64,000 nt of DNA from Aldrovandia affinis (GCA_029706075.1 JAINUG010000049.1:124001-188000); one strand, 5' to 3'. Counted from the first letter of the stretch, positions 1 to 13,800 are shown. The notes: generated from the letters alone by a model not told the origin. Made by a program: numbers and translations.

Positions 1-668
1 ACATTGACCGTTGAGTTTGACACTGTTTCCATGTTTGTCGCGACAGTAACCACACTGTTGTCATTCCATAAATGTTCCTTTTTCAACAAGGAATTTAGAT
101 TCCCCTCTCTCCCTTCTCTTGAATCTCGGAGCTGGTGTCAGCGGAACACCAAAGAGACGGTTTTCACAGAGTGTGCCACAGCTTCCATAGCCCCTCTTGC
201 ACATCTCATCAATCAATGACAAACTTGTAAAGAGATTATCATGATAAAATTTGCATCCAGGTGGGACATTAGCTCTCTCAGCCAAGCCAAGAACAACACT
301 CGGTCCAGTTTCAGCCAGTCGTGTGTAGGTCCCTGCATATGGGTCAATCTGATAGACAAAGCCGGATGATGATGCAAGGCTCCATATCTTGTAGCCAAAG
401 CGTATTGGCTTTCCTTTGATAAACTGCTTGCATCCATGTCTGCCGAAGTACTCGATCATCATCTCATCCACAGACAGGTGTTCCACAACTGGCACTGCTT
501 TGTTGATTTTGTTGAGCTCCTCAAAAATTGGACATACCTTGAAGAAAGGGTCATCCGTACTTTTGGTCCACCACATGTACAGAAGCCATGATGTCATCGA
601 ACCTGTTTCTGCGCATGGCTGCTTTTATTCTGGCATTGGAGAGATCTTCATCTTCTGACCAGAGCTTA
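1..668 (-). mobile_element. piggyBac-family transposase remnant, cut by window edge
   Basis: Minus-strand translation from about 668 down to base 1 reads as a PGBD/DDE_Tnp_1_7 transposase core. Visible blocks are DEDLSNARIKAAMRRNRFDD, then TDDPFFKVCPIFEELNK, then LSVDEMMIEYFGRHGCKQFI (which carries a conserved catalytic Asp), then KFYHDNLFTSLSLIDEM. The frame changes near 555-565 and again near 75-90, so at least two frameshifts are present and the copy is dead. The C-terminal part continues off the left edge. No terminal TTAA is visible. It lies below prdx5 exon 5 in what should be prdx5 intron 5. Family assignment rests on recognised motifs only. Confidence 0.8.
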
Positions 669-1758
669 GAGCTATGCTAGCCTGCCACGTTACTAAACGA
701 GTGCGAGCAGTGGGAGCGGAGACGGGTCAATTCGTTTTTACGGGAATGCGTAGTAAAGTGCGAAATGTAGCTACACTAGACAGCTAAAATGAATTACACA
801 TTGCCTCGCAAATCGGCAAAAACATTTAAACTAATCAGTAAACACTACAGTACTAATGTACCATTGTCTTACTATAAGTCAGCATTTTGCAAGAGGGCGC
901 CTGGATGAAACAATAGGGCGCAGCGCCCTTGTTACGTTTAGAAAAAACCCTGCTAGACATTATACTGGATACTACTTTCATATGTATCCGTAACATTGAT
1001 GCAGATGTCATCCTTATACTGTTCTAATCAAGAAAATTATGTTGATAACCTAACCTAACCAATAACCTAAATTAGTTCATCCTTGATACAATATGCCTCA
1101 TTTACACCTTGACTATATACTTAAAAGGGATTTTCCCACCGGCCACTTTAGTTGCCGGGCGCATTTCCGAGTAAATATACAAAAACAAAAACGAACTTAC
1201 ATAAGATGTCTTTAGATTGGCTGTTACTAGAGACGTTGCTTAATAGGAAACTACAAAAACATCACCAAAAAATACTTGTTAAATACTTCAATTTTAGCTT
1301 TTATTTGAAAGCTTCGCCTCTGCCATCCCGCCCAGAAATCGTAGCAGGAAGTAAACGCCTCAACATGACCGGAAAGAAGTGAATTTTTCAGGAAGTTGTT
1401 TCAAGCTCTTCCTAAGGTTAACTACTTGCATGCCAGTTGTTTTTAAAGCATCTATAATCCTCCAAAAAATATTCACAGACGGAAAAAGAGAGGTAGAGAC
1501 TTCGGCAACTTTAGTTGCCGGTGGGATAAAACAGTGTGTATCAGTGGAGTGCTTATGCTTCAGCAGTGCTACCTATGCGACTGGCAGAGCAGTGAGAGTA
1601 GCACAGCACAACTGCCGATTCCAAATGGGAGAAAACGGGGACAAAAATATGTTTAGAAATACCTTTTTTGAACAGTAACAAAACTCTTTGTTCCAAAGCA
1701 GGGTGCAATATCATTGGTTATATGAATCAGGACCAAATGAATTGAAGAATGCCCTCAC
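669..1758. other. prdx5 intron 5 (part), no gene seen
   Basis: No coding exon was found here on either strand, and the expected last prdx5 exon (residues around TGLTCSL) is not present. The stretch holds a short inverted-repeat element (1131-1531). A GC-rich end near 895-955 finishes in ccctg after aaaaaa and looks like the terminus of another DNA transposon, but no partner end was found. Confidence 0.5.
1131..1531. repeat. MITE-like element with inverted ends
   Basis: The left end TTTTCCCACCGGCCACTTTA is mirrored by the right end, which on the minus strand starts TTTTATCCCACCGGCAACT. Inside each end lies a small palindrome (CGGCAACT-TT-AGTTGCCG at 1503-1520, one mismatch at 1140-1157). The interior has no coding capacity. 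I could not define a convincing target-site duplication, so the superfamily is open. Confidence 0.55.
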
Positions 1759-1823
1759 CTCTTGGACCTTTGGTTGCCCAGTGCTTGCACTATCTTATCA
1801 CTGTCCAGCAACAGGTCGACTGC
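1759..1823 (-). CDS. prdx5: prdx5 exon 5
   Basis: 65 bp between ..ctctcag and AG|gtgagg. Encodes [20 protein letters not shown] plus K and two bases of the next codon. It starts in phase 0, following the Lys that ends exon 4, and ends in phase 2. This is the beta-strand/helix segment before the final exon that carries the resolving cysteine. Confidence 0.9.
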
Positions 1824-4800
1824 CTGAGAGACACAAACAGTTGGGTTATGCCAAACACAAAGTGCTACAACACAAAAATTCACAATCAAGCATTGAAAAA
1901 AAGCATTTTTTAAAACAGGATGGCCAATACTGTACAGTCAAATTATGAACCATATGTAAGGGTTAAGTATCCTGAAAAAGAATTAAATATAATTTGAAAA
2001 TATATATTTGAAATATATATAACAGCATTCATATTTATATGTATCATGCAAAATATTGGCTGCATATGATTCATGGCCAATATTTCAAGACAGACGCTTA
2101 TCTCAACTATTGATAAACAAAGGCCACGACTTGTGGAAACGAGTATTGTTACAGTAAGTCTTCGATATTATGCGTCTTCCTGGCACAAAAGGATGTTGAT
2201 TTTTATCCCATTTTTATCCCAATTTGGTAGCCAATTAGACCCATTATTTCTATGTCAATCCCCCCCCAGTAAGGTGATTTTCGCTGCCGTAGTCCTGCGA
2301 CCGGTAGTGATGAAGGCGACCTGACGCCTCTTCCGAGACGGCACTCGCCAAGTGTCGACCGTAACCCAGTACTACAGGGCCACTCTTATGCGCAGCGAAC
2401 GTCATGTCGGCTTCCCTCCCCCTCCCTCCCCCCTTATAAGACATCAGGTTTTATGAGTGAATGTTTATTTAAAAATCTATTTCACGCAAAATCAATCTTT
2501 TATTAAGTGACCAATTTAATGAGCATACTTTGAGTAATCAAAAGGTTTTTTGGGGGTTTTTTTTTTCGTTTTTTTACACGAGCACTGATTTAATTTGCAT
2601 ACAGATCTCACCTCTATCCGGAGTTAAAGTTACATTTCTGGCAAACAGTAGATACAGATACAGTATTGACCTTTATTCGTAGAAGATTAAATCAAACAGC
2701 TAGGAGCAACTATACATATTTAATTTGTAATGCCTTTCAGGTTTTGGAAAACGGACTGAGCAAATAAAAATATGTCAGGAAGATAGATTAATGGGAATAT
2801 GACAGACAGCAGTAGAGATATTGAGGACTGACAAGTTGCTACAGTTGAACATTAAACAATGAACAATACAAATAGATTCAGACCTTGGTGAACGCTCCAG
2901 TAGCGTCAGCCAGCATCCGCACCTATGATGAAAAACATTTAGTGGAATAAATGCTAAACTATTTGTTCACATAAATAACATTCAATAAAAGAGCATATTG
3001 ATCTAGCTAGTGATTACAGTCATGCAATGAATAAGCAATGAAAATGGGCAAATCAGTTAAAATTACAGAATTATATTAATTTACCATCAGGGAAATATAT
3101 ACTGAGAGATATTCAAATGAAACTTATTTTAGCTCCAAATCTTCCACAGAAGTACATATTAACAAGTTATCAATAAAACAGTTTTCCTCTTAATTTTTGA
3201 ACAATTATTTAGCCAAACATTTTAAACTAGTATCAGTCACATGGATATCTATAACCTATATTAGACAGCACAGCAATAGTTTTCCTTATGTTATTGTGTT
3301 TTCCCATTTGTTTTCATGTTTTTTTTATAATGCATATCTTAATGTGTTTTATGATTTGTTTGTGCATTTCATGTTTGTTGCGTTTGGCACTTAAGGTCCA
3401 TTGTAATAAAGGTTTGCAGACATGCAAATGTGGATGTGATTAGGGAAACATGGCCACATTTCTGTACCTCTGACTGTGGACACCCCAACCAAGGTAAAAC
3501 ATTCAGAAATTATGGGTGAAAAATAAACATCAGGACTGCCACATAATCTTGGCATAATGACATATGAGTGTCTTTGACAATTTTTGGTGCAGGAATATGT
3601 GGATCCCAGAGATTGATCTCAATAAATCTCGCAAATATAATCAAGCTGAAAGAGCTTAAACTATCAGATTTTACCGCAACTGTTTATGTGATATTATCAA
3701 TCACTATACAACAAAGTCTTTGTAGAACACCAATCCTGAAAATGTCCAAGACATGTCCACAGTACTGCTATAATCATATTGTTCCATTAAAACCAAGGCA
3801 GAATGGACCCCTGTCCCCTGACCCAGTGGCAAACTGAACCCACCTTTCCATCTGCACCATGCTCCTTGCCCCAGGCGGCCATTACGAAGGCATCGTTGAC
3901 AGCAATGCAGGCCACCTCCTCCACCCCTTTGCTCCGTAGCTCCCCGGCCTGCTCCACAAACCCAGGCAGGTGTGTCTGAGCGGGGAGGGTGTAGTCACAG
4001 ACAACGGGAGAGATGGAGGGAGGTGGGGTGAAGGGAGGAAGGGGTGGCACAGCCAGAGATGGCAAGGGAGGGAGAAAGATGGAGTAGAGCAGAAAGGGGT
4101 GGATTCACAAGAGGTAGGGCACAAGAGTAAAGGAGGCACATTAAGGAAAGTGACAGAGAGAAAGTGTTCTAATTAACTGGAACTGGACAGCTCTCAGGTG
4201 TAGGTAGATGTGGGAAAAACCGAAGATGGCAGCAGTGGTTTGCTGATCTCTCAGGCTGCCAGCACACGATCAGCGCTTTAATGCTTTTACAACACTGCTA
4301 AAAACATCATGTCTTGGGCATTCGAGTTAGTGTGTAAGTCTCAGTGGAGTACTGTATGCAGATGTTGCATCATCAGCCACTCACATGACAGCTGTGCAAC
4401 TCCACTGCAAATTCAAATTATGTCAAAATACAGTGAGCAATACAGTGGGTTCGGAAAGTATTCAGACCCCCTTAAATTTTTCACTCTTTGTCATATTGCA
4501 GCCATTTGCTAAAATCAATTAATTTCATTGTTTTCCTTGTTCATGCACACACAGCACCCAATATTGTCAGAAAAACACAGACTTGTAGAAATTTTTGCAG
4601 ATTTATTACAAAAGAAACACTGAAATATCACATGGCCATAAGTATTCAGACCCTTTGCTGTGACACTTGTATATTTAACTCAGGTGCTGTCCAATTCTTC
4701 TGATCATCCTTGAGATGGGCCTACACCTTCATTGGAGTCCAGCTGTGCTTAATTATATTGATTGGACTTGATTTGGAAAGGCACACACCTGTCTATGTAA

Positions 4801-7800
4801 GGTCCCACAGTTGACAGTGCATGTCAGAGTAAAAACCAAGCCATGAAGTCCTAGGAACTCTCCATAGACCTCCGAGATAGAATTGTGTTGAGGCATAGAT
4901 CTGGGGAAGGGTATAAAAACATTGCTAAAGCATTGAAAGCACCCAGGAGAACAGTGGGCTCCATCATTGTGAAATGGAATAAGTTTGAAACCACCACAAC
5001 TCTTCTTAGAGCTGGCCGCCTGGCCAAACTAAGTAACCGGGCAAGAAGGGACATGGTCAGGGAGGTGACCAAGAACCCAATGGCCACTCTAAGAGAGCTT
5101 CAGAGTTCCTCTGCAGCGATGGGAGAACCTGGTAGAAGGACAAACATCTCTGCAGCACTCCCATCAATCAGACCTTTATGGTAGCACTTGGCATTCAGGC
5201 CAAAAATTTCAATTTGTGTCTCATCAGACCGGATAATCTTTTTCCTGATGCTCTTAGAGTCCTTTAATACCATTTGGCAAACTCCAGGTGGGCTGTCATA
5301 TGCCTTTCACTCAGAAGTAGCTTCCGTCTAGCCACTACCATAAAGGTCTGATTGATGGGAGTGCTGCAGAGATGTTTGTCCTTCTACCAGGTTCTCCCAT
5401 CGCTGCAGAGGAACTCTGAAGCTCTCTTAGAGTGGCCATTGGGTTCTTGGTCACCTCCTGACCATGTCCCTTCTTGCCCGGTTACTTAGTTTGGCCAGGC
5501 GGCCAGCTCTAAGAAGAGTTGTGGTGGTTTCAAACTTATTCCATTTCACAATGATGGAGCCCACTGTTCTCCTGGGTGCTTTCAATGCTTTAGCAATGTT
5601 TTTATACCCTTCCCCAGATCTATGCCTCAACACAATTCTATCTCGGAGGTCTATGGAGAGTTCCTAGGACTTCATGGCTTGGTTTTTACTCTGACATGCA
5701 CTGTCAACTGTGGACCTTACATAGACAGGTGTGTGCCTTTCCAAATCAAGTCCAATCAATATAATTAAGCACAGCTGGACTCCAATGAAGGTGTAGGCCC
5801 ATCTCAAGGATGATCAGAAGAATTGGACAGCACCTGAGCTAAATATACAAGTGTCACAGCAAAGGGTCTGAATACTTATGGCCATGTGATATTTCAGTGT
5901 TTCTTTTGTAATAAATCTGCAAAAATGTCTACAAGTCTGTGTTTTTCTGACAATATTGGGTGCTGTGTGTGCATGAACGAGGAAAAAAATGAAATTAATT
6001 GATTTTAGCAAATGGCTGCAATATGACAAAGAGTGAAAAATGTAAGGGGGTCTGAATACTTTCCGAACCCACTGTATATGCCATCATTGACTAATTTGGA
6101 TGGATGTACAGTTACACAGTGTTTTTTTTTTTACTTCTTTAATTACCGGGTTACAAATTGAGTACCTTTGAGCACCCAGGGGTAAAGGCTCCAGGCACAG
6201 CAAAAAGAATCCCCTTCTTCCCCTTGAAGAGCTGGTCCATAGACACCTTGTTCCCTGGGTTATCCTCCTGCACCTCAACAGCCGGCAGAGATTCTCCAAC
6301 CTGAGAGAAAGCCAGGAGAGCACACCTGTTACTACAAAATTTGACACGGTGAGAAAATAGAGCAACGAGACATTCAATGGGTTCTCCTGACAATTACTGC
6401 AATACATCTACAATACAGGACATTGATAGTAAGGGATTGAGTAGGGAGGTGGAGAAAATTCGGAATATTGGGAAGGAATAAATAGCAAGGCTTTTCTTAT
6501 ACTGAAGGGCTAAAATTCTGGGGTCCATGGAAGGCTCTTTTACAATGAGACCTCTGCTCTTCTGATTGTTGCAGGGATACATACATATATATACAGTTGC
6601 AAGAAATGTGAACCCTTTGGAATTACCTGGATTTCTGCATAAATTGGTCATAAAATGTGATCTGATCTTCATCTAAGTCACAACAATAGACAAACACAGT
6701 CTGCTTAAACTAATACCACATAAACAATTATATGTTTTCATGTTTTTATTGAACACAACATGTAAACATTCACAGTGCAGGGTGGAAAAAGTATGTGAAC
6801 CCCTAGGCTAATGACTTCTCAAAGAGCTAATTGGAGTCAGGAGTCAGCCAACCTGGAGTCTAATAAATGAGACGAGATTGGAGGTGTTGGTTAAAGCTGC
6901 CCTGCCCTATAAAAAACACACACCAGTTTTGATTTTGCTATTCTCAAGAAGCATTGCCTGATGTGAACCATGCCTCGCACAAAAGAGCTCTCAGAAGACC
7001 TACGATTAAGAATTGTTGACTTGCATAAAGCTGGAAGGGGTTACAAAAGTATCTCTAAAAGCCTTGATGTTCATCAGTCCACGGTAAGACAAGTTGTCTA
7101 TAAATGGAGAAAGTTCAGCACTGTTGCTACTCTCCCTAGGAGTGGCCGTCCTGTAAAGATGACTGCAAGAGCACAGCGCAGAATGCTCAATGAGGTGAAG
7201 AAGAATCCTAGACTGTCAGCTAAAGACTTACAGAAATCTCTGGCACATGCTAACATCTCTGTTGACGAATCTACGATACATAAAACACTAAACAAGAATG
7301 GAGTTCATGGGAGGACACCACAGAGGAAGCCACTGCTGTCCAAAAAAAACATTGCTGCATGTTTGAAGTTTGCAAAAGACCACCTGGATGTTCCACAGCA
7401 CTACTGGCAAAATATTCTGTGGACAGATGAAACCAAAGTTGAGTTGTTTGGAAGGAACACACAACACTATGTGTGGAGAAAAAAAGGCACAGCACACCAA
7501 CATCAAAACCTCATCCCAACTGTGAAGTATGGTGGAGGGGGCATCATGGTTTAGGGCTGCTTTGCTGCCTCAGGGCCTGGACAGATTGCTATCATCGACG
7601 GAAAAATGAATTCCCAAGTTTATCAAGACATTTTGCAGGAGAACATAAGGCCATCTGTCCACCAATTGAAGCTCAACAGAAGATGGGTGATGCAACAGGA
7701 CAACGACCCAAAGCACAGAAGTAAATCAACAACAGAATGGCTTCAACAGAAGAGTCCTGACCTCAACCCGATTGAGATGCTGTGGCATGACCTCAAGAGA

Positions 7801-10800
7801 ACGATTCACACCAGACATCCCAAGAATATTGCTGAACTGAAACAGTTTTGTAAAGAGGAATGGTCCAAAATTCCTCCTGACCGTTGTGCAGGTCTGATCT
7901 GCAACTACAGGAAACGTTTGGTTGAGGTTATTGCTGCCAAAGGAGGGTCAACCAGTTATTAAATCCAAGGGTTCACATACTTTTTCCACCCTGCACTGTG
8001 AATGTTTACATGTTGTGTTCAATAAAAACATGAAAACATAATTGTTTATGTGGTATTAGTTTAAGCAGACTGTGTTTGTCTATTGTTGTGACTTAGATGA
8101 AGATCAGATCACATTTTATGACCAATTTATGCAGAAATCCAGGTAATTCCAAAGGGTTCACATACTTTTTCTTGCAACTGTATATATACACACACACACA
8201 CACATTCAAGATGGTGTGATGATATCTTTCTCAGATGTCAGTCATGTGATACAAAAATACTAATAATTTTATCAAATATATTGTACACATTTCATAAAAT
8301 GAACACTACAAACAGTTATCTACTGATATGGTGAAAATAGACACACCAAATTCAAAATAAACACAAATAAATACATGACGATTCATACAGTCACACCACA
8401 ACGTGCACTCTCACCTATAGAATTCCACACAATGACGGCAGTGAATAGGAACATCCCTTATCTTTCATACAAGCTCTAACAGTTAAGTCAGCACTCTGTC
8501 AACCAACGCAGCAGCACAGCAAGCACCATATCCAGGGGTGTAGTTCACATTTCAGAAGTGGTAGGGACAATTTATGGGGGCGATCTAGGGGTCCTCCCCC
8601 CAGAAAGATTTTTGCTTACCAAATGCAATAACCTGCATTTTTACAATATTTAGCATGACTGCACCTTTAGTATTGAATATCTTTTTAGGGGTCCAAGAAG
8701 CTAAACTGCTGGAGCACAATTTTTTTATGGGATTATTATCATTATTTTCCAACACTGCACATGCCACTATCCTCTTATTAACTTGAAAATTGCTCAATAT
8801 TAGATGAGATCTTATAGCATGCCTCTGTATCACATTTGAATGGAAATTAATTTTTTAAAAGACATCTCCAACCTTCAATATGCCTTTGCCCGAAAAAAAA
8901 GCATATCAAATTCTCCTAATGACATAGATCCGAATGGCATGTCTGTATATTCTTCAGTTAAATTGTGAAGGGTAGCTTATTGAAATGAAATATTGAAAAC
9001 TTTCTGTTAATCATGCACGTTATTACTGCATATTGCCTTGAACCTCTAGATGGCAGTGTTGTACAAAGTTCCTGTAGTTATGGTGGCCCTGTATGCATTA
9101 CATTTTACATTTACATTTTAGGCATTTATCCAGAGCGACTTACACAATTTACATTTCTTTACATACAATCCATTTATACAGCTGGATATTTTACTGAAGC
9201 AATTCAGGTTAAGTACCTTGCTCAAGGGTACAACAGCAGTGTCCCCACCTGGGAATTGAACCTGCAACCTTTGCGTTACAAGCCCAGTTCCTCAACCATT
9301 ATGCTAACACTGCCGCCTTGACCCACTGAACTAAAAATAATAATAAGAGCACTCTTTTGATCTAGTAAAATAGCTGTTATCCAGACTTATTCATGAGCCC
9401 ATACAATATGCAGAGGGTATAAAAGTATTCACCTCCTTTCACATATTTTTCACATTTTATTTTATTGCCTCATGGAATCAAAATTGATTTTATTGGGGTT
9501 TCTTGCCACTGATCAACACAAAATACTCTACAATATCAAATTTAAAAAAAGACAACTCTAAAGCTTTTTCTTCATTTATTACAAATAAATCATGTATGAT
9601 GACATTAATAATTAGCAGATTTTCACACTATCCCTGTGATATTTTAAGGAGTTTACATAAAACAAAACATGGTCCTTTAAGTGAATTAGCTTACATGAAA
9701 TACATTTAAGATTCATAATTTGGAGCTGCTGCTTGGGCTCCTCCATTATTCTCACACAGTCCCTGGCACAGGTATTGGTGCACACATTTCCCATTAATAT
9801 GCAGTGAATTAGTAGTGAGTTATTAGCTGGATATCCAGACATGAGTGCCTGTTTTCTAACTTATATCGCTACAGTATATACTTGTATAGCTTTAGTTACA
9901 TAAATTAACTCAATTATCTAAATTAGCAAGCTGATATATTTCAGTCCATGGTTCATGAGCTGGATAGCTTGCGGCAGTTAAGCAAACAGCGGAGTTGAAA
10001 CATTCAACTGTGCTAAAGTTTGCTAATTAGTGGGGCAGATAACCACAACGATTGTGCATTTTGTGATAAAAGCATCAAATTTGGTACACATGTAGCCAAA
10101 GACATTCCAAAAAGATTTGGATGTGGAGCCATCATGAATTTTCAATGTGTCGCCCATGGCAACCATTTTTTCAAAATGGCCACCAGATGACCACAACAAT
10201 TGTGTTTTTTCTGATAAAAGCATCAAATTTGGTACACATGTAGCCAAAGACATTCCAAAAGATTTGGATATTGAGTCATCATGAATTTTCAATATGTCGC
10301 CCATGGCAACCATTTTTCCAAAATGGCCGCCAGTTAACCACAACGATTGTGCATTTTCTGATAAACGCACCAAATTTGGTACACATGTAGCCAAAGACAT
10401 TCCAAAAAGATTTGGATGTGGAGCCATCATGAATTTTCAATGTGTCGCCCATGGCAACCATTTTTTCAAAATGGCCACCAGATGACCACAACGATTGTGT
10501 TTTTTCTGATAAAAGCATCAAATTTGGTACACATGTAGCCAAAGACATTCCAAAAAGATTTGGATATTGAGTCATCATGAATTTTCAATATGTCGCCCAT
10601 GGCAACCATTTTTCCAAAATGGCCGCCAGTTAACCACAACGATTGTGCATTTTCTGATAAACGCATCAAATTTGGTACACATGTAGCCAAAGACATTCCA
10701 AAAAGATTTGGTTGTTGAGTCTTCATGAATTTTCAATATGTCACCCATGCAACCATTTTTTCAAAATGGCCGCCAGTGGGCACCAGTGACAACTGTTTTC

Positions 10801-13800
10801 TTATCAATTTTCTTCTTCTGTCGACGCTTTTAGACCTGCTGTTCGTTTGAGGTGAGCCAGGCTACTGTGTCATTGTCCAGGTCCGGCAATCTGTTTGATA
10901 ACATTGACCTTAGCAGCGTGAAGGCCTTCAATGTTGAGCTGCAGTAGCGCTAAACCAGCTTGGCTTTTTGCGGTCTGCAGATGTGTTAACGACATTAGTT
11001 TCACTTTTGTAGGCTTTTGGGCCTTTTAAGCTACTCGTAGGGAGGCCACGTGAGAGGCTGTCTTTGTCTCCCCGATTCTTTTTTTTATATTATTTTATTA
11101 TTTTTCTGTTATTTTTTTGTTATGAGGTCCAAGAAGAAAAAAATATATATATATATATATATTAAAAATAATAATAATAATAAAATAAAATAAAATAAAA
11201 AATAAAAAATAAAAAAATAAAAAAATAAAAATAGTGATTGCAATAAAGTTGTGTAGATTCGTCTGATATGGATGATCTTGGTGTCAAATCATACCTGTTT
11301 TATGATTCAGAACTTGAAAAGGGAAGGACACCCACAAAGCGTCTAAACTTGCTGAGTGCTGAACTTTAATACAAATTACACATGCTGAGAACAACGTTTT
11401 GGTCCTTGACCATCATCAGGATTTATGATTCAGAATTTGAATTTGGAAATTCAGAATTGCTCAGAAGCTACAATTTAAGACTCAAAATAAGTGATAACAA
11501 TGACCCGCCAAATATAGGGTCTATCACATCAAAGTCTATTTAGCACTCCCCTTCACAGCAACAGAGGGCTGTGCAGTCTAATGCAGCTTTTTTGCACTTG
11601 CACTGCCTAACACAACCCTTCTTACATTTGCAAGAGACAAGTTCATAGCTGGAATGGCCTGCATCTGGTAGGCATGTCCAGAAGGGTTCGTACCCCTCAG
11701 ATGTCTTTGACCATCCCCATCTACACAGTGAAGGTAGTTTTGGTGTGGACACTAGCATCTGACCCCACACATGGCCTCCTTTGATACACTGCTCTCTTCA
11801 CATGCTCCTCTAAGGCAGCCTTTGTTGGAGGGATTGACAGCACATTGTGCCTCTTCACAAACATCTTCCTCCGTGCCTTGTCTATTTCTTTGCATGTGCT
11901 GGTTCGGTCATAAAGAAGGATACGATTGTACAGACGTACTAGGCATTTGGTGTGATACTTTGCTTCAGTGGCCACCATGTCCCCGGCACTAAGTCGCTGT
12001 AGTAGTTCTGTGTCTTGAAGAAGGGTTGCACTTTGCGCACCCGTTGGTCCAACTTAAATGTTGCAGCTTCATGAAGGACATCATGGCCAGCAGGCTCTCC
12101 GCAGAAGAAGCAGGTGTCTTGTCTCATTTCAGAAGTACTTGATGATTGGGACCTTGTGCGCTTGCAGTCTGTCTGTGGGTCAGGACTTTCACTATCTGTT
12201 CCCAGTACTCTTTTGTGCTCTTTTGGAGCTTGGTTGCATTGTACTTGAGCTTACATGTTTTGTGGTATTGAGCTTTGTTTGCAACCATGGCTGCTTCAAT
12301 ACCATGGCCCTCATCTAGTCTTTCAAGTGTAAATGTTGAAGGGAGCTGGCCAAGTTCTTTGAACTGGATCAAATGCTCTGCAATTGAACTGTATCCACTC
12401 CCCTTGTCTGTTCGCGTGCACTGCAAAGAACATGTCAATGCCTCTGCTTTTGCTCTTGGCATATAATACAGAGCTTCCAGTCAGTCTTGTCTGGGCAAGA
12501 AGTTGATGGTCCTTGACCATCAAGTTCCACAAGTTTGAAATTCTTTGACATTTTCTTTGATAATGTCTTACAGTAAAGGCAGAAGGGATCTCCTTTTACC
12601 CTATTTTACCTTCTTCACTTTCCTTTCTTTTCTTTCTTAGAGAAACACATTCAGGTATGGGATACAACTAGGTTCGGATGTGAAAGTTAACCTACACCTA
12701 GCCCGATCGTTCATCCAATGCCATTTAATTCCTGTGCGATCTGTACACCATCTGGGTAACTATATGAAAGTCATGTAAAGCCCCGTTACCCTTGGCTCGG
12801 CTCTCCCACGCTGGCACATCCTGTCAATTCAGGTGCGGCTATCTAACTACATCTAAATATGCATAATATTAACTACTGTAGATGTGGGGCTAAAATTAGA
12901 TAGCATTTAGGAAACTAAACTACACTACTACTAAACGATCACAGCATGCAGATACAGAAAGCATAAAGTAGAGTGTATTTAGCTGACACTGAACCCCATG
13001 CTGAGTTTCACAGCAGTGGTGTCACCAGTGTGCCCTGGCTGTGCTTCGACATCCACTCTATTACTGTACTATTTTCTGTAAAACATAGCCACATGTACAG
13101 TAATTATTCTTCATTTTGCAGACTTGTGAGTTTATTGACTTTCGTGTTATTTTATTGGAATTACAATTTCTATGTTGGCCGCCACATAAAAAAGATCTTC
13201 TTGAATTATATGATAAAATGCAGCTTCTCTGTAATTCTATAGTTGCAAATTTGAAGTCTGAATCATAAAATTGTAGGCCTATGTATAATTTGACCCCGAG
13301 ATCATCCATATCAAAATAATCTATGCAACTTTATTGCAATTACAATTGTCATACCAGTCATGGCCGCCATTTTGAAAATTGTATTATCCAAATGTCAATT
13401 CATAAGAACTATGTATACTAGATAAATTGAGCTTATGTCCTCAATATCATTACATTTCCATCCCTGATAAGAACATTTATCAGAAAAAATTATCAATAGT
13501 GACCAATGGCGGCCATTTTGGTTGCCATAGGCGACATATTGAAAATTCATGATGGCTCCACATCTAAATCTTTTTGGAATGCCTTTAACTATATGTGTAC
13601 CAAATTTCATGCTTTTATCACAAAATGCACAATCCTTATGGAATTTCTAGCTAAGCTGCACCACTAAATGTTAGTAACTGGCTAGCCACTAGCAACTGTT
13701 GTGTCAGTAGCTAGTCAAGGATGTTTAAAATACTACAAAACATTTGAACGTTCTTGTAGCTATTACGCTTAGATACGCTAACAGTTGGTAGTGGCTAGTA

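Larger units (their letters stand above)
10028..13672. mobile_element. Unclassified transposon-like element with 148-bp repeats
   Basis: The left flank has five tandem units of about 148 bp and the right flank has one inverted unit (about 13500-13643). Outermost sequences tagtggggcag (10028) and its inverted relative ctgcaccacta (to 13665) suggest terminal repeats. A second inverted pair lies inside: the segment atatggatgatcttggtgtc near 11267 is mirrored near 13290-13315. Between them are minus-strand coding remnants of a cysteine-rich protein (11540-12551). I cannot assign a superfamily, and no clear target-site duplication was found. It appears internally deleted and non-functional. It lies in prdx5 intron 1. 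Confidence 0.6.

Noticed and set aside
10023-10726. Open frames in the 148-bp repeats as protein repeats
   Set aside because: Frames are not maintained across units and the repeats look like subterminal transposon arrays.
10042-10780. CRISPR-like array
   Set aside because: Units are contiguous 148-bp tandem repeats without unique spacers in a vertebrate genome.
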